DNA of 64,000 nucleotides from VRUE01 sp963703235 (GTDB taxonomy: Bacteria > Actinomycetota > Thermoleophilia > Solirubrobacterales > 70-9), in assembly GCA_963703235.1 (NCBI GenBank), contig OY969802.1, positions 2,416,431 to 2,480,430 on the forward strand, given 5' to 3'. The notes beneath the pieces are model-generated. The model ran no database searches. It saw nothing but the letters and a program-made list of their open reading frames with translations, and was not told where the DNA came from. Position 1 is the first letter of the stretch. Each line of letters starts with the position of its first letter. Positions 43,150 to 51,492 of this stretch are shown here, in pieces. The position numbers were made by a program, and so were the translations under genes.

Positions 43150-43176
43150 TTGGCACTCTCCCCGGATGAGTGCCAA
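43150..43176 (+). promoter_or_regulatory. CIRCE element (HrcA operator)
   Basis: TTGGCACTC (43150-43158), 9-nt spacer, GAGTGCCAA (43168-43176): a perfect inverted repeat that matches the CIRCE consensus apart from one symmetric change. It lies 42 bp before groES, so heat-shock control by HrcA is expected. Confidence 0.93.
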
Positions 43177-43218
43177 AACCAGTTCGAACTTTCCGATCCC
43201 ATAACGGAGGTAATACGG

Positions 43219-43506
43219 ATGAAGCTGAAGCCCCTCGGGGACCGGCTGATCGTCAAGCCGATCGAGGAGGAGGAGACGACCGCGAGCGGCATCGTCCTCC
43301 CCGACACGGCGAAAGAGAAGCCGCAGAAGGGCAAGGTCGTCGCCGTCGGCGATGGCGCGATCAACGAGGACGGCAGCCGCCGCCCGCTCGACGTGGGCGA
43401 GGGCGACGAGGTCCTCTACTCCAAGTACGGCGGCACCGAGGTCACCGTCGAGGACGAGGAGCTGCTCGTGTTGCGCGAGTCGGACGTCCTCGCCAAGCTC
43501 GGCTAG
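43219..43506 (+). CDS. groES: Co-chaperonin GroES
   Basis: The 95-aa co-chaperonin that caps the GroEL cavity. MKLKPLGDRLIVKPIEEEETTASGIVLPDTAKEKPQKGKV contains the mobile loop (about residues 16-32). The protein ends with VLYSKYGGTEVTVEDEELLVLRESDVLA. ATG 43219 follows a GGAGG box at 8 nt. The CIRCE element upstream and groEL 47 nt downstream make this a classic groESL operon. Confidence 0.98.
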   Translation: MKLKPLGDRLIVKPIEEEETTASGIVLPDTAKEKPQKGKVVAVGDGAINEDGSRRPLDVGEGDEVLYSKYGGTEVTVEDEELLVLRESDVLAKLG

Positions 43507-43553
43507 GCCCCCGCCCACCAGGACTTAGAGAAACCAAGGAGGACTGAAATCAG

Positions 43554-45191
43554 ATGGCTCACAAGGAGCTGAAGTACAAGGAGGAGGCGCGCGGGGCCTT
43601 GCAGGCCGGCGTCGACGCGGTAGCCGACGCGGTCAAGGTCACGCTCGGCCCGAAAGGCCGTTACGTCGTGCTCGACAAGAAGTTTGGCGCGCCGACCATC
43701 ACCAACGACGGCGTCACGATCGCCCGTGAGATCGAGGTCGAGGACGTCTTCGAGAACCAGGGCGCCCAGCTGGTCCGCGAGGTCGCCACGGCGACCAACG
43801 ACGTGGCCGGCGACGGCACCACCACCGCGACCCTGCTGGCGCAGACGATCGTCCGCCAGGGGCTCAAGAACGTGGCTGCCGGCGCCAACCCGCTGGCCCT
43901 GCGCCGCGGCATCGAGAAGGCCGTCGACCAGGTCGTCGACAACCTGCGCGGCAAGCAGTCGAAGGAGGTCGCGGGCAAGGAGCAGATCGCCCGCGTCGCC
44001 GCGATCTCGGCCGCCGACGACGAGATCGGCAACGTGATCGCCGACGCGATCGAGAAAGTCGGCAAAGACGGCGTCGTCAACGTCGAGGAGGGCCAGACCT
44101 TCGGCATGGAGCTGGAGTTCACCGAGGGAATGCAGTTCGACAAGGGCTACATCTCCCCGTACATGGTCACCGACCAGGATCGCATGGAGGCGGTGCTGGA
44201 GGACCCCTACATCCTCATCGCCAACCAGAAAATCGGCTCCGTGCGGGACATCCTGCCGGTGCTGGAGCAGGTGATGCAGGGCGGCAAGCCGCTGCTGATC
44301 GTCGCCGAGGACGTCGAGGGCGAGTGCCTCGCGACCCTGGTGGTCAACAAGCTGCGCGGCACCTTCACCGGCGTCGCCGTGAAAGCGCCGGGCTTCGGCG
44401 ACCGCCGCAAGCGGATGCTGGAGGACATCGCGATCCTCACCGGCGGTGAGGTGATCACCGAGGAGATGGGGCTCAAACTCGAGAACACCCAGGTCTCCCA
44501 GCTCGGCAAAGCCCGTCGCGTCGTCGTCTCCAAGGACACGACGACGATCATCGACGGTGACGGCTCGGGCGAGGACATCAAAGGCCGGATCAACCAGATC
44601 AAGAACGAGGTCGAGAGCACCGATTCCGACTTCGATCGCGAGAAGCTCCAGGAGCGGCTCGCCAAGCTGGCCGGCGGCGTTGCCGTGGTCAAGGTCGGCG
44701 CGGCTACCGAGACCGAGATGAAGGAGAAGAAGCACCGGGTCGAGGATGCGCTGCAGGCGACTCGGGCGGCGCTCGAGGAGGGTGTGGTGCCGGGCGGCGG
44801 TGTGGCTCTGCTGAACGCGCAGAGCGACCTCGACCCCGAGTCCCTCGAGGACCCGGACGAGGAGACCGGCGCCCGCATCGTGCACCGCTCGCTGGAGGAG
44901 CCGGTGCGCCAGATCGCCGAGAACTCCGGCCTGGAGGGCTCGGTGGTCGTCAACAAGGTGCGCGACCTGAAACCGGGCGAAGGCCTCAACGCGGCCAACG
45001 GCGAGTACGGCGACCTGATCAAAGCCGGCGTCATCGACCCGACCATGGTTACCCGCTCGGCCCTCCAGAACGCCGCCTCGATCGCGAAGAACATCCTCGT
45101 CACCGAGGCGATCGTCGCCGAGCCGCCGGAGAAGGAAGGCGCCGGTATGCCGGGCGGCGGTGGCATGCCCGACATGGGCGGCATGATGTAG
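43554..45191 (+). CDS. groEL: Chaperonin GroEL
   Basis: The 545-aa 60-kDa chaperonin. Diagnostic parts are VKVTLGPKGRYVVLDKKFGAPTITNDGVT, NDVAGDGTTTATLLAQ (ATP site), EEGQTFGMELEFTEGMQFDKGYISPYM, GGGVALLNAQ and the Gly/Met tail GGMPDMGGMM. A strong GGAGG box precedes the ATG. A Gly-Met-rich rather than His-rich tail points to the general folding paralogue (GroEL2 type) if several copies exist. Confidence 0.98.
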   Translation: MAHKELKYKEEARGALQAGVDAVADAVKVTLGPKGRYVVLDKKFGAPTITNDGVTIAREIEVEDVFENQGAQLVREVATATNDVAGDGTTTATLLAQTIVRQGLKNVAAGANPLALRRGIEKAVDQVVDNLRGKQSKEVAGKEQIARVAAISAADDEIGNVIADAIEKVGKDGVVNVEEGQTFGMELEFTEGMQFDKGYISPYMVTDQDRMEAVLEDPYILIANQKIGSVRDILPVLEQVMQGGKPLLIVAEDVEGECLATLVVNKLRGTFTGVAVKAPGFGDRRKRMLEDIAILTGGEVITEEMGLKLENTQVSQLGKARRVVVSKDTTTIIDGDGSGEDIKGRINQIKNEVESTDSDFDREKLQERLAKLAGGVAVVKVGAATETEMKEKKHRVEDALQATRAALEEGVVPGGGVALLNAQSDLDPESLEDPDEETGARIVHRSLEEPVRQIAENSGLEGSVVVNKVRDLKPGEGLNAANGEYGDLIKAGVIDPTMVTRSALQNAASIAKNILVTEAIVAEPPEKEGAGMPGGGGMPDMGGMM

Positions 45192-45236
45192 CCAGCGCCA
45201 TCAGGCGTATCCTCGCCCTAACAGGCGAGTGACTTC

Positions 45237-45268
45237 GAGAGAGGCCCGGCAATCGCCGGGCCTCTCTC
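45237..45268 (+). terminator. Intrinsic terminator after groEL
   Basis: GAGAGAGGCCCGGC (45237-45250) pairs perfectly with GCCGGGCCTCTCTC (45255-45268) around AATC, followed by ATTT. The opposing GH26-like gene ends at the right arm, so it may work in both directions. Confidence 0.85.
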
Positions 45269-46352
45269 ATTTCGCGGCTTTGGGCGGCGGCGGTGGCAGC
45301 GGCGGCAGGGTGCCGGCGTTGTAGTCGGCGTACTGGAGGAAGGTCGGGCGACGAATCTTGAGGCGCAGGGTGTTCGACGTTCGCGGGTAGAAGCCGAGCT
45401 GGTAGGGGTTGTCGCTGTCGCCGAAGCCGCGGTAGTAGACGAGCATCCGCACCCGCGGGCGCTTGACGATCCAGGCGATCACCTGTTTGACGAAGCGGGG
45501 GTCGTCTTCGCCGAAGACGGCCCACTCGGCGAGGGCGAACGGCTTGCGGCGCCAGCGTTTGGCGCTGTAGAAGCGGTTGAGGTCCTTCCAGACGGGGTAC
45601 TGCGAGTAGAAGTCGGTGCCCGCCCAGTCGACCCAGCGCCCGCCGGGCCAGTAGTTGCCCGGGAAGTTGCCCTTGACGCGCGGCGAGCCGCCCGGCAGCG
45701 GCGCCCAGATGATGCTCACCGGGGCCGCCGGGAGGCTGGTCGGGTTCGGGCCTTTGGTGCGGTTGAGCGGCGGCAGCCCGATTTCGGCCAGGGTCGCGTC
45801 GAGCTGTTCCAGCGTGACCCCGCCGCGGACGATCGCGACGATGCGGCGGAAGGCCTGCTTGTACCAGCCGGTCGTGTGTTCGCCGCCCTTCGGCAGGCCT
45901 TCGCAGGTGACCGCGGACCAGACGTTGAGGCAGCGGTTCGGCTCGCCGAGCGGCCGGATGTAGGCCGGCAGCCCGCGTTTGGCGAAGAAGTCGTTCAGCT
46001 GCAGCAGGTAGTTGTCGCCGCCCCCGAGGGCGATCTGCTGCGGCGTGATCATCTCCGCCAGCGTCTGGTCGTCGGCGGTCGAGATGTGCAGGATCGGCCG
46101 CGTGCCGGTTTCGCGCCAGCGTTCGTAGGCCTGGTTGAGGCTGTTGCCCCAGGGATGGAAGGTCTCCAGCAGGGCGGGGTGCTTGCCGACGTACGCGGCG
46201 AACTCGTTGAACTCGGCGCTCGTGCCGCGATCGCTGACGCCGAAGAGGACGTTCGGCTTCGGCGGCACGAGGGTCAGCGCCGAGGCCGGCGCAGCGCTTC
46301 CCCAGAGGGCCGCGAGCGCGGCGGCAACGGCAACGATCGCCTTCGGTCCCAT
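45267..46352 (-). CDS. Secreted GH26-like (beta-mannanase-type) protein
   Basis: About 361 aa. Signal peptide AIVAVAAALAALWGSAAPASA, then a barrel with VLFGVSDRG, HPWGNSLNQAYERW, PAYIRPLGEPNRCLNVW (candidate acid/base Glu) and KPFALAEWAVFGEDDPRF (candidate nucleophile Glu). The spacing fits clan GH-A and particularly GH26-like proteins. The substrate is unknown. It ends in a Pro-rich tail (PPLPPPPPKAAK). ATG 46352 gives the signal peptide directly; a longer frame to 46424 would overlap the upstream epimerase gene. Confidence 0.75.
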   Translation of the reverse strand: MGPKAIVAVAAALAALWGSAAPASALTLVPPKPNVLFGVSDRGTSAEFNEFAAYVGKHPALLETFHPWGNSLNQAYERWRETGTRPILHISTADDQTLAEMITPQQIALGGGDNYLLQLNDFFAKRGLPAYIRPLGEPNRCLNVWSAVTCEGLPKGGEHTTGWYKQAFRRIVAIVRGGVTLEQLDATLAEIGLPPLNRTKGPNPTSLPAAPVSIIWAPLPGGSPRVKGNFPGNYWPGGRWVDWAGTDFYSQYPVWKDLNRFYSAKRWRRKPFALAEWAVFGEDDPRFVKQVIAWIVKRPRVRMLVYYRGFGDSDNPYQLGFYPRTSNTLRLKIRRPTFLQYADYNAGTLPPLPPPPPKAAK

Positions 46353-46404
46353 TGCGGGCCGAAACACGGCTGGTCGTCCTCTGTTGTGGCGCCAGCCGCG
46401 AAGC

Positions 46405-47301
46405 TCAGGGCTCGGCAAGGACATCGCCCATCCTTCGCGGGGCGACTCCCAGCTCCTCCGCGTCGGCGACGCCGCGCTCGCTCACCATCGGAACCTCCAT
46501 CAGCTCGGCCTCCTCCCAGGTCGCGAAGACCGCCTCGCCGAAGAGCGAGCGGAGCCCGATCAAGCCGGCACGAACCAGCGGCAGCGGCAGGTGCACCAGC
46601 GGCCGCGGTCGCCCGGCGACGCGGCTGACCAGGTCAGACATCTCGTCGTAGGAGAGGGTCTCCGGGCCGGCCAGCTCGTAGCGTTCGCGTGCCGACCTGC
46701 CGGCCAGCGCCGCCAGCACGCAACGGGCAACGTCGTGCGCCCAGATCGGCTGGAAGCAGGCCTCGCCCTCGCCCGAGACCGGCATCACCGGCAGGAACGA
46801 GAAGCGCCGCAGCAGCGTTATCCAGGGATCGCTGTGGTCGTAGACGATCGACGGAGCGAAGGTGGTCGTCTCCAGCGGCGAGGAACGGACCGCCCGCTCG
46901 GCCAGCCACTTGGCGCGAAAGAAGCGGGTGCGCTGCGCCGCGGCGGCGTCGAGGGCGCTGAAGAAGACGAAACGACGCACGCCGCTGCGCTCGGCGGCAC
47001 GCAGCAGCCGCACCGTGGCCAGCCCGTTCAGCTCCTCGATCCGGTGCGGCGGCTGGTCGCGGATCGTCGCCGCCAAGTGGATTACGGTGTCGACCCCCCG
47101 CAGCGCTTGCCGCACCAGGTAGGGATCGGACATCTCACCGAGGTCGCCGAGCGCGATCTGCACGTCGACTCGCCGCGCGCCGAGCCGCCGCGGCTCTCGC
47201 ACCAGGCAGCGAACGTCCTCGCCGCTCTCCAGCAGCAACGGCAGCAGCCGTGAGCCGATGCTTCCAGTTGCCCCCGTCAACAGCAACATCGCCCCCATCA
47301 T
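46405..47301 (-). CDS. NAD(P)-dependent epimerase/dehydratase-like (atypical SDR) protein
   Basis: About 298 aa with the atypical-SDR start AMLLLTGATGSIGSRLLPLLLESGEDVRCLVREP, then VDTVIHLAATIRD, RFVFFSALDAAAA, a short active-site region (FFRAKWLAERAV, in which the usual Tyr is not obvious) and a C-terminal FQPIWAHDVARCVLAAL. This resembles NDUFA9/NmrA-like SDRs that may be non-catalytic. ATG 47301 or 47289 are candidate starts. It lies upstream of the GH26-like gene on the same strand. Confidence 0.85.
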   Translation of the reverse strand: MMGAMLLLTGATGSIGSRLLPLLLESGEDVRCLVREPRRLGARRVDVQIALGDLGEMSDPYLVRQALRGVDTVIHLAATIRDQPPHRIEELNGLATVRLLRAAERSGVRRFVFFSALDAAAAQRTRFFRAKWLAERAVRSSPLETTTFAPSIVYDHSDPWITLLRRFSFLPVMPVSGEGEACFQPIWAHDVARCVLAALAGRSARERYELAGPETLSYDEMSDLVSRVAGRPRPLVHLPLPLVRAGLIGLRSLFGEAVFATWEEAELMEVPMVSERGVADAEELGVAPRRMGDVLAEP

Positions 47302-47381
47302 CCCTAAAATGTGCGTTCGCGCTCGGGCGGGGGCCGAAGCTCCGCCCGCAACCGACAAGACGACCCAGGAGAAAGCATCGA

Positions 47382-47654
47382 ATGACCTACGTCATCGCCG
47401 AGCCGTGCATCGGGACCAAGGACAACTCGTGCGTCGAGGTTTGCCCGGTCGATTGCATCCATCCGACCCCGGACGAGCCCGACTACGACTCGGTGGAGAT
47501 GCTCTACATCGATCCCGACGAGTGCATCGACTGCGACGCCTGCGTCGAGGCCTGTCCGGTCGACGCCTGCTTCGCCGAGGACCAGCTTCCGGCCGAGTGG
47601 GCGAAATACGCCGAGATCAACGCGGACTACTACAAGAGCAAGAGCGCGGCCTGA
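47382..47654 (+). CDS. fdxA: 7Fe ferredoxin ([3Fe-4S][4Fe-4S])
   Basis: The 90-aa protein has Cys9, Cys17, Cys21 and Cys25 in PCIGTKDNSCVEVCPVDCIHP, and Cys48, Cys51, Cys54 and Cys58 in CIDCDACVEACPVDACF. The spacing is that of FdxA-type ferredoxins with one 3Fe and one 4Fe cluster. The C-terminal AEWAKYAEINADYYKSK is also typical. It carries electrons for cytochrome P450 or other redox enzymes. An AGGAG box precedes ATG 47382. Confidence 0.96.
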   Translation: MTYVIAEPCIGTKDNSCVEVCPVDCIHPTPDEPDYDSVEMLYIDPDECIDCDACVEACPVDACFAEDQLPAEWAKYAEINADYYKSKSAA

Positions 47655-47678
47655 GGCTTATTGTCTGCGCAGAGTTGG

Positions 47679-47694
47679 CTAATCCTTGGATTAG
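47679..47694. terminator. Small hairpin after ferredoxin gene
   Basis: CTAATCC (47679-47685), loop TT, GGATTAG (47688-47694). It lies between two converging genes. Confidence 0.5.
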
Positions 47695-48098
47695 GCCGAT
47701 GGGTCAACGAGTCTCAATCGCGCTGGCTTGAAGTCACGCTGGTTCAGCGTGACGAGCGCCAGATCGTGGGCAAGGGCGCTGGCGGCAATCAGGCTGTCTT
47801 TGATCGACATCGGTCGGCCTCGGCGGCGCAGGTCGGCTAGGAGCTGCGCCCAGCGTAGCCCGACGGCCGAATCCCAAGGAAGGCACTGGATTCGGCCGAC
47901 TCCCCGCTCGAACCATTGCTCCAGCTCGGCGCGCCGAGCGCCACGTGCGAGGAGCAGGATGCCGAAGCGAACCTCGCCGAGGACGATCGGATCGACGACG
48001 ATCGAGCGCTCGTTGCGACGCAGCCACTCGACCACATTGGGATCGGGATCGAGCTTGGTCGCCTCGGAGAGGACGTTCGCGTCGACCAGATGCTTCAC
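47691..48098 (-). CDS. vapC: PIN-domain ribonuclease toxin (VapC)
   Basis: The 135-aa protein has MKHLVDANVLSEATKLDPDP (first Asp), VLGEVRFGILLL (Glu), MSIKDSLIAASALAHDLALVTLNQRDF (Asp pair), so the four-acid PIN centre is intact. It is probably an RNase toxin that acts on tRNA or rRNA. It follows its AbrB-type antitoxin with a 4-nt ATGA overlap, a normal coupled arrangement. Confidence 0.92.
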   Translation of the reverse strand: MKHLVDANVLSEATKLDPDPNVVEWLRRNERSIVVDPIVLGEVRFGILLLARGARRAELEQWFERGVGRIQCLPWDSAVGLRWAQLLADLRRRGRPMSIKDSLIAASALAHDLALVTLNQRDFKPARLRLVDPSA

Positions 48099-48325
48099 AG
48101 CGTGTCGGTCGACTCGGAGTCGATCGCGACGAAATAGCCCTTTTGCGGGCAGGCGAGCAGCCAGTCCACCAAGCCTTCGTTGGGTGACGGCGCCACCCGC
48201 CGCAGCCGGTACTCGTCGGCGTCGAGGCGCTCGACCTCGAACTCCTGCCCGGGCGCAATGCCATCGCGCTGGCGAAGCTCGGCTGGGAGCACGATCTGTC
48301 CCTTGGTGGATACCGTCGTTCTCAT
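48095..48325 (-). CDS. vapB: AbrB/MazE-type antitoxin
   Basis: The 76-aa protein begins MRTTVSTKGQIVLPAELRQRDGIAPGQEFEVERLD, the SpoVT-AbrB swapped-hairpin DNA-binding fold. The C-terminus (NEGLVDWLLACPQKGYFVAIDSESTD) is the likely toxin-binding part. A perfect palindrome lies 6 bp upstream of its ATG. It is cotranscribed with the PIN toxin. Confidence 0.92.
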   Translation of the reverse strand: MRTTVSTKGQIVLPAELRQRDGIAPGQEFEVERLDADEYRLRRVAPSPNEGLVDWLLACPQKGYFVAIDSESTDTL

Positions 48326-48330
48326 GAGCG

Positions 48331-48347
48331 GTAAGATAGCATCTTAC
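48331..48347 (-). promoter_or_regulatory. Palindromic operator for the antitoxin
   Basis: GTAAGAT AGC ATCTTAC is a perfect 7-3-7 inverted repeat just before the antitoxin start. It also reads as a TAAGAT -10-like element, so binding would block transcription. Confidence 0.65.
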
Positions 48348-48406
48348 GGACTGTCGACTTGGATCGAGCCTAATTGAGGCAAGGGCGAAAGAGCGCGGCG
48401 TAACCG

Positions 48407-49078
48407 CTAGCGGCGCTTCGTCGCCGACGCTTTCTTACCCTCTTTGGGACTGCGGCTCGACAGGAAGCTGGCGAGGAAGACGGTCGCCGAGATTCGCTCC
48501 GCGGGTGCCTTGCGGCCCTTGGTGGTGGCCAGGCGCTTGCTGGCCTTGGCCTGGGCCTTGAAGACGCCTTCGAGGAAATCGGTGGCGAGCTGCCCGATCT
48601 CCTCGACGCCGCGGCGGTCGAGGATGAGAGGGGTCCAGCTCAGGTCGCTCGCCGGGTCGTCGAAGATCCCCGCCTCCATGGCATCGGAGGCGTCGTCGAA
48701 GAACTCTCGCAGGATGCACGCCGACACCTCCTTGGTCAGCGAGGGAGGGAGGTTGTTCCAGGCGTCCGCGGGCAGCAGGGTTCGGCTGACGCCTCGGTAG
48801 AAGTGCTCCACCGCGCCCCGGCGCGGTGTCTTCCGCTCGAGTTCGATCAGCCCGTGATCGCGCAGCACCTTGACGTGGTAGCTGACCGAGCCGAGGTTTT
48901 CGCCCGTCTCCTCGGAGATTTCCTTAGGGCTGGCGATTCGCTCGGCGAGGATGGCGAGGATGTGGATCCGCTGCGGCTTGGCCAGGACCCTCATCAGCTC
49001 GTGGTCGACGAGGTCCTCGCAGGATCGCTTCCCCACTTTGCGCCCTTTTCCTTGGCCACCGCGCCCCCTGCATGCCAT
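48407..49078 (-). CDS. ArsR-like winged-helix regulator (paralogue 1)
   Basis: The 223-aa protein has a winged-helix domain at about residues 25-90 (MRVLAKPQRIHILAILAERIASPKEISEETGENLGSVSYHVKVLRDHGLIELE), followed by an acidic helical C-terminal half of unknown ligand (DASDAMEAGIFDDPASDLSWTPLIL) and a Lys/Arg-rich tail. It resembles the gene at 49526 in both halves (SPKE, SxxxHVKxL, RGAVxHxYR, then GIFD/GLFD, LSWTPLIL/LSRTPMVV and a GVEEIGQL/GVDEVAAI motif). AGGAGA lies 9 nt before the ATG. Confidence 0.82.
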   Translation of the reverse strand: MACRGRGGQGKGRKVGKRSCEDLVDHELMRVLAKPQRIHILAILAERIASPKEISEETGENLGSVSYHVKVLRDHGLIELERKTPRRGAVEHFYRGVSRTLLPADAWNNLPPSLTKEVSACILREFFDDASDAMEAGIFDDPASDLSWTPLILDRRGVEEIGQLATDFLEGVFKAQAKASKRLATTKGRKAPAERISATVFLASFLSSRSPKEGKKASATKRR

Positions 49079-49525
49079 TTTTTGGTCTCCTCTCAGTCTC
49101 TTTTCGGTACAACCGATAGAGGTCGAGGCTAGTTATCCATCGGGGCTAAACGAAACGAATTGAATTCACCATCGAAAGCGCGGCTGAATGATCAGGAAGC
49201 CAGGTTCTTATCTGGAAGGCCCAACAAAGAGAAGGGCCGACGACCCCAGTCTCCGACCTGGGTCACCGACCCAGGGCTGCGCTTCTCGAATCGCCGGCCC
49301 CACGCTCTAGGAGGGCTTCCGGATCAAAATGGCCGGAATCAGTTGCCCTACTTGCGTGACTTGCATGGTGGTTCCACCTCCTTTCGGTTGGTGAGAATGC
49401 TCAGACTATTTCGACCATTTAGCGGCGTTGCGCACGCTCGCTTCGAAAAAGAAGCGCAAATCACTCAGAAAGTCGTGTGAGATCGACTAGGGTGACGCGA
49501 TCGAACCGCCGGGCATGGAGACGCT
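49079..49525. other. 447-bp low-GC intergenic region between two related regulators
   Basis: No standard-size gene is evident. It holds a candidate 19-aa frame on the minus strand (49307-49366), a perfect small hairpin (CTGGGTC ACC GACCCAG, 49258-49274) and a GGCCC/GGGCC stem near 49219-49239. A minus-strand TAGTCT (49405-49400) lies upstream of the micropeptide. A plus-strand TAGGGT (49488-49493) lies upstream of the second regulator. Base composition is visibly less GC-rich than elsewhere. Confidence 0.6.
49307..49366 (-). CDS. Candidate 19-aa micropeptide
   Basis: Minus-strand ATG 49366 opens a frame of MQVTQVGQLIPAILIRKPS ending in TAG at 49307. It is preceded by AAAGGAGGTGG, the strongest Shine-Dalgarno seen in the window, about 10 nt away, with a TAGTCT hexamer upstream. 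Hairpins lie between it and the regulator at 49078, so it could be a leader peptide, an attenuator-controlled peptide or a free signalling peptide. Conservation is unknown and translation is inferred. Confidence 0.45.
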   Translation of the reverse strand: MQVTQVGQLIPAILIRKPS

Positions 49526-50194
49526 TTGACCGCAGACAACCGCCAGCAGGAGACGAAGCTCGACGAGCAGCTCGCGCTCGTGATCTCGAGCGAGATCACG
49601 ATCAAGGTGCTCGTTGCGCTAGTTGAACGGGCCGCCAGCCCGAAGGAAGTGGCGACTGCGCTGCGCTTGAAAGTGCCCACCGTCAGCCACCACGTCAAGA
49701 AGCTGGAGCGAATGGGCCTGATCGAACTGGTTGAGGAACGAGAGGTCCGCGGCGCGGTCCAGCACATCTACCGTGCGGTCATCAGGCCGATCGTCAGCGA
49801 CGAGGAATGGGAGCGGCTGGACATCGAGGAAAGGCAGCGATTCTCGATCTGGATCGTTCAGATGATCCTTGTCGATGCCGCCAGGTCTTTTGAGGTCGGT
49901 CTCTTCGATGCTCGGCTCAACAACCATCTGAGTCGGACTCCGATGGTCGTTGACGAGCAGGGTGTGGACGAAGTGGCTGCGATCCAGACCAAAGCGCTGC
50001 ACGACATCATCGAGGTGGCCGCCACCTCGGCCGATCGCATGGTCCGCAGTCATGAGCCCGGCATCGACTTCATCGCCGCGATGATGTGCTTTGAGCTTCC
50101 TGAGCCGAGCCGCGGACTCGCTTCAAGCCATGACGGCGGCGAGCGAGCACCACGCTTCGCCAACGACCCGACAAGTCGTCGAACAGACCGGTAG
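49526..50194 (+). CDS. ArsR-like winged-helix regulator (paralogue 2)
   Basis: The 222-aa protein has a helix-turn-helix core (VLVALVERAASPKEVATALRLKVPTVSHHVKKLERMGLIELV) and the wing EEREVRGAVQHIYRAV. Its C-terminal half parallels the regulator at 48407-49078. It starts with TTG 49526 after GGAG; the nearby ATG 49515 is out of frame and stops at once. The two paralogues are transcribed away from each other around a 447-bp spacer, so they may control that spacer or each other. Confidence 0.82.
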   Translation: MTADNRQQETKLDEQLALVISSEITIKVLVALVERAASPKEVATALRLKVPTVSHHVKKLERMGLIELVEEREVRGAVQHIYRAVIRPIVSDEEWERLDIEERQRFSIWIVQMILVDAARSFEVGLFDARLNNHLSRTPMVVDEQGVDEVAAIQTKALHDIIEVAATSADRMVRSHEPGIDFIAAMMCFELPEPSRGLASSHDGGERAPRFANDPTSRRTDR

Positions 50195-50200
50195 CGAAAG

Positions 50201-51352
50201 CTAGCCCTGCACGACAGGCAGCGGGATGCCGCTGACGGGCGGTGGCTCGGCTGCCGCCGGCGCCGCTTGCAGTACCGGCAGCTCCTGGGGGGTGGCGGCG
50301 ACTATGCCGCGGGCAGCTTGGCGGATCGCCTGCGATGCGGGCGAATCCGGTTCCGCCGTGACCAGGGGGGAGCCGTTGTCGGCGTGCTCACGCAGGGGCT
50401 CGGAAAGCGGGACCTTGCCCAGCAAGGGCACGTCGAGCTCGTCCGCGAGCAGCTGGCCGCCGCCCTCGCCGAAGATCGTCAGGCGCTCCCCCTGGGGCGT
50501 GGTGAAGCCGGACATGTTCTCGATCGTCCCGAGCAGCTCGAGGTCGAATTTGAGGGCCATGTCGGCGGCTCGCTTGGCGACCGTCTGCGCCGCTGGCTGC
50601 GGCGTCGTCACCAGCACGAACTTGGCCTGGGGAAGGAGTTGCGAGAGCGTCATCGAGACGTCGCCGGTTCCCGGCGGCAGGTCGAGCAGCAGGTACTCCA
50701 GCTCGCCCCAGGCGACGTCCTCGAGGAACTGCTGGATCGCCTTGTGGAGCATCGGCCCGCGCCAGACGACGGCCGAGTTCTCCTCGACGAAGAAGCCGAT
50801 CGACATCACTTTGACTCCGCCGGCCGCCTCCAGCGGCAGGATCTTGCGCTCGGCGTTGACGTCGGGTTTGCGGTTGACCCCGAGCATGCGCGGGATCGAG
50901 TAGCCGTAGACGTCGCAGTCGAGGGCGCCGGCGGCGTGGCCTTCGGCGGTCAGCGCGGCGGCCAGGTTGGCGGTCATCGTCGACTTGCCGACGCCGCCCT
51001 TGCCGGAGGCGACGCAGATCACGTTTTTCACCTGCGCCAGGGCGCCCTCGGGAAGCTTGCCGCGGCCGAGCGTCTTCTGCAGGTTGCCTTTCTCGTCCTC
51101 GGAGAGGACGTCGAAGCCGACCGCGACCTCGGTGACGCCGTCGAGCTCGCCGACCCGCTGGGCGACGGCCTGTTCGAAGTGGGCCCGGATCGGGCAGCCT
51201 GCCGTGGTCAGCGAGACGACGACCTCGACCCGGCCGCTCTCCTTGACCTCGATCGAGCGCACCATCCCCAGCTCGACGATCGAGCGCCGCAGCTCGGGGT
51301 CGATGACGCCGCGCAGTCGCTCGGTGATCTGATCCTCGGTCGGAAGTGACAT
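50201..51352 (-). CDS. Mrp/ApbC-family iron-sulfur carrier ATPase
   Basis: The N-terminal MIP18/DUF59 domain (EDQITERLRGVIDPELRRSIVELGMV, with the usual TxxGCP as TTAGCPIRAH) is fused to a P-loop domain (VICVASGKGGVGKSTMTANLAAAL). Further motifs are DCDVYGYSIPRMLG, LLLDLPPGTGDVSMTLSQL and IENMSGF. The CxxC expected late in many ApbC proteins (as in SYFVCPxC) is missing: after IENMSGF comes TTPQGERLTIFG. The length is otherwise normal. ATG 51352 is preferred, 51361 possible. Confidence 0.93.
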   Translation of the reverse strand: MSLPTEDQITERLRGVIDPELRRSIVELGMVRSIEVKESGRVEVVVSLTTAGCPIRAHFEQAVAQRVGELDGVTEVAVGFDVLSEDEKGNLQKTLGRGKLPEGALAQVKNVICVASGKGGVGKSTMTANLAAALTAEGHAAGALDCDVYGYSIPRMLGVNRKPDVNAERKILPLEAAGGVKVMSIGFFVEENSAVVWRGPMLHKAIQQFLEDVAWGELEYLLLDLPPGTGDVSMTLSQLLPQAKFVLVTTPQPAAQTVAKRAADMALKFDLELLGTIENMSGFTTPQGERLTIFGEGGGQLLADELDVPLLGKVPLSEPLREHADNGSPLVTAEPDSPASQAIRQAARGIVAATPQELPVLQAAPAAAEPPPVSGIPLPVVQG

Positions 51353-51492
51353 CGAGGCCATTCTCGCAGAGCGGGGTCGCGGCACGACCCCCGGAGCGCC
51401 GGCGCTGCCGCTCCGGACATCTGTCCGCAGGGGGGAGAGTCTCGCCGCTGGCGCCCTTCGTTCTCCACGTGCTGTCGAGCGAAGGGGAATCG

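Noticed and set aside
49160..49480. 106-codon plus-strand frame between the two regulators
   Set aside because: No ribosome site, mixed composition and no recognisable domain.
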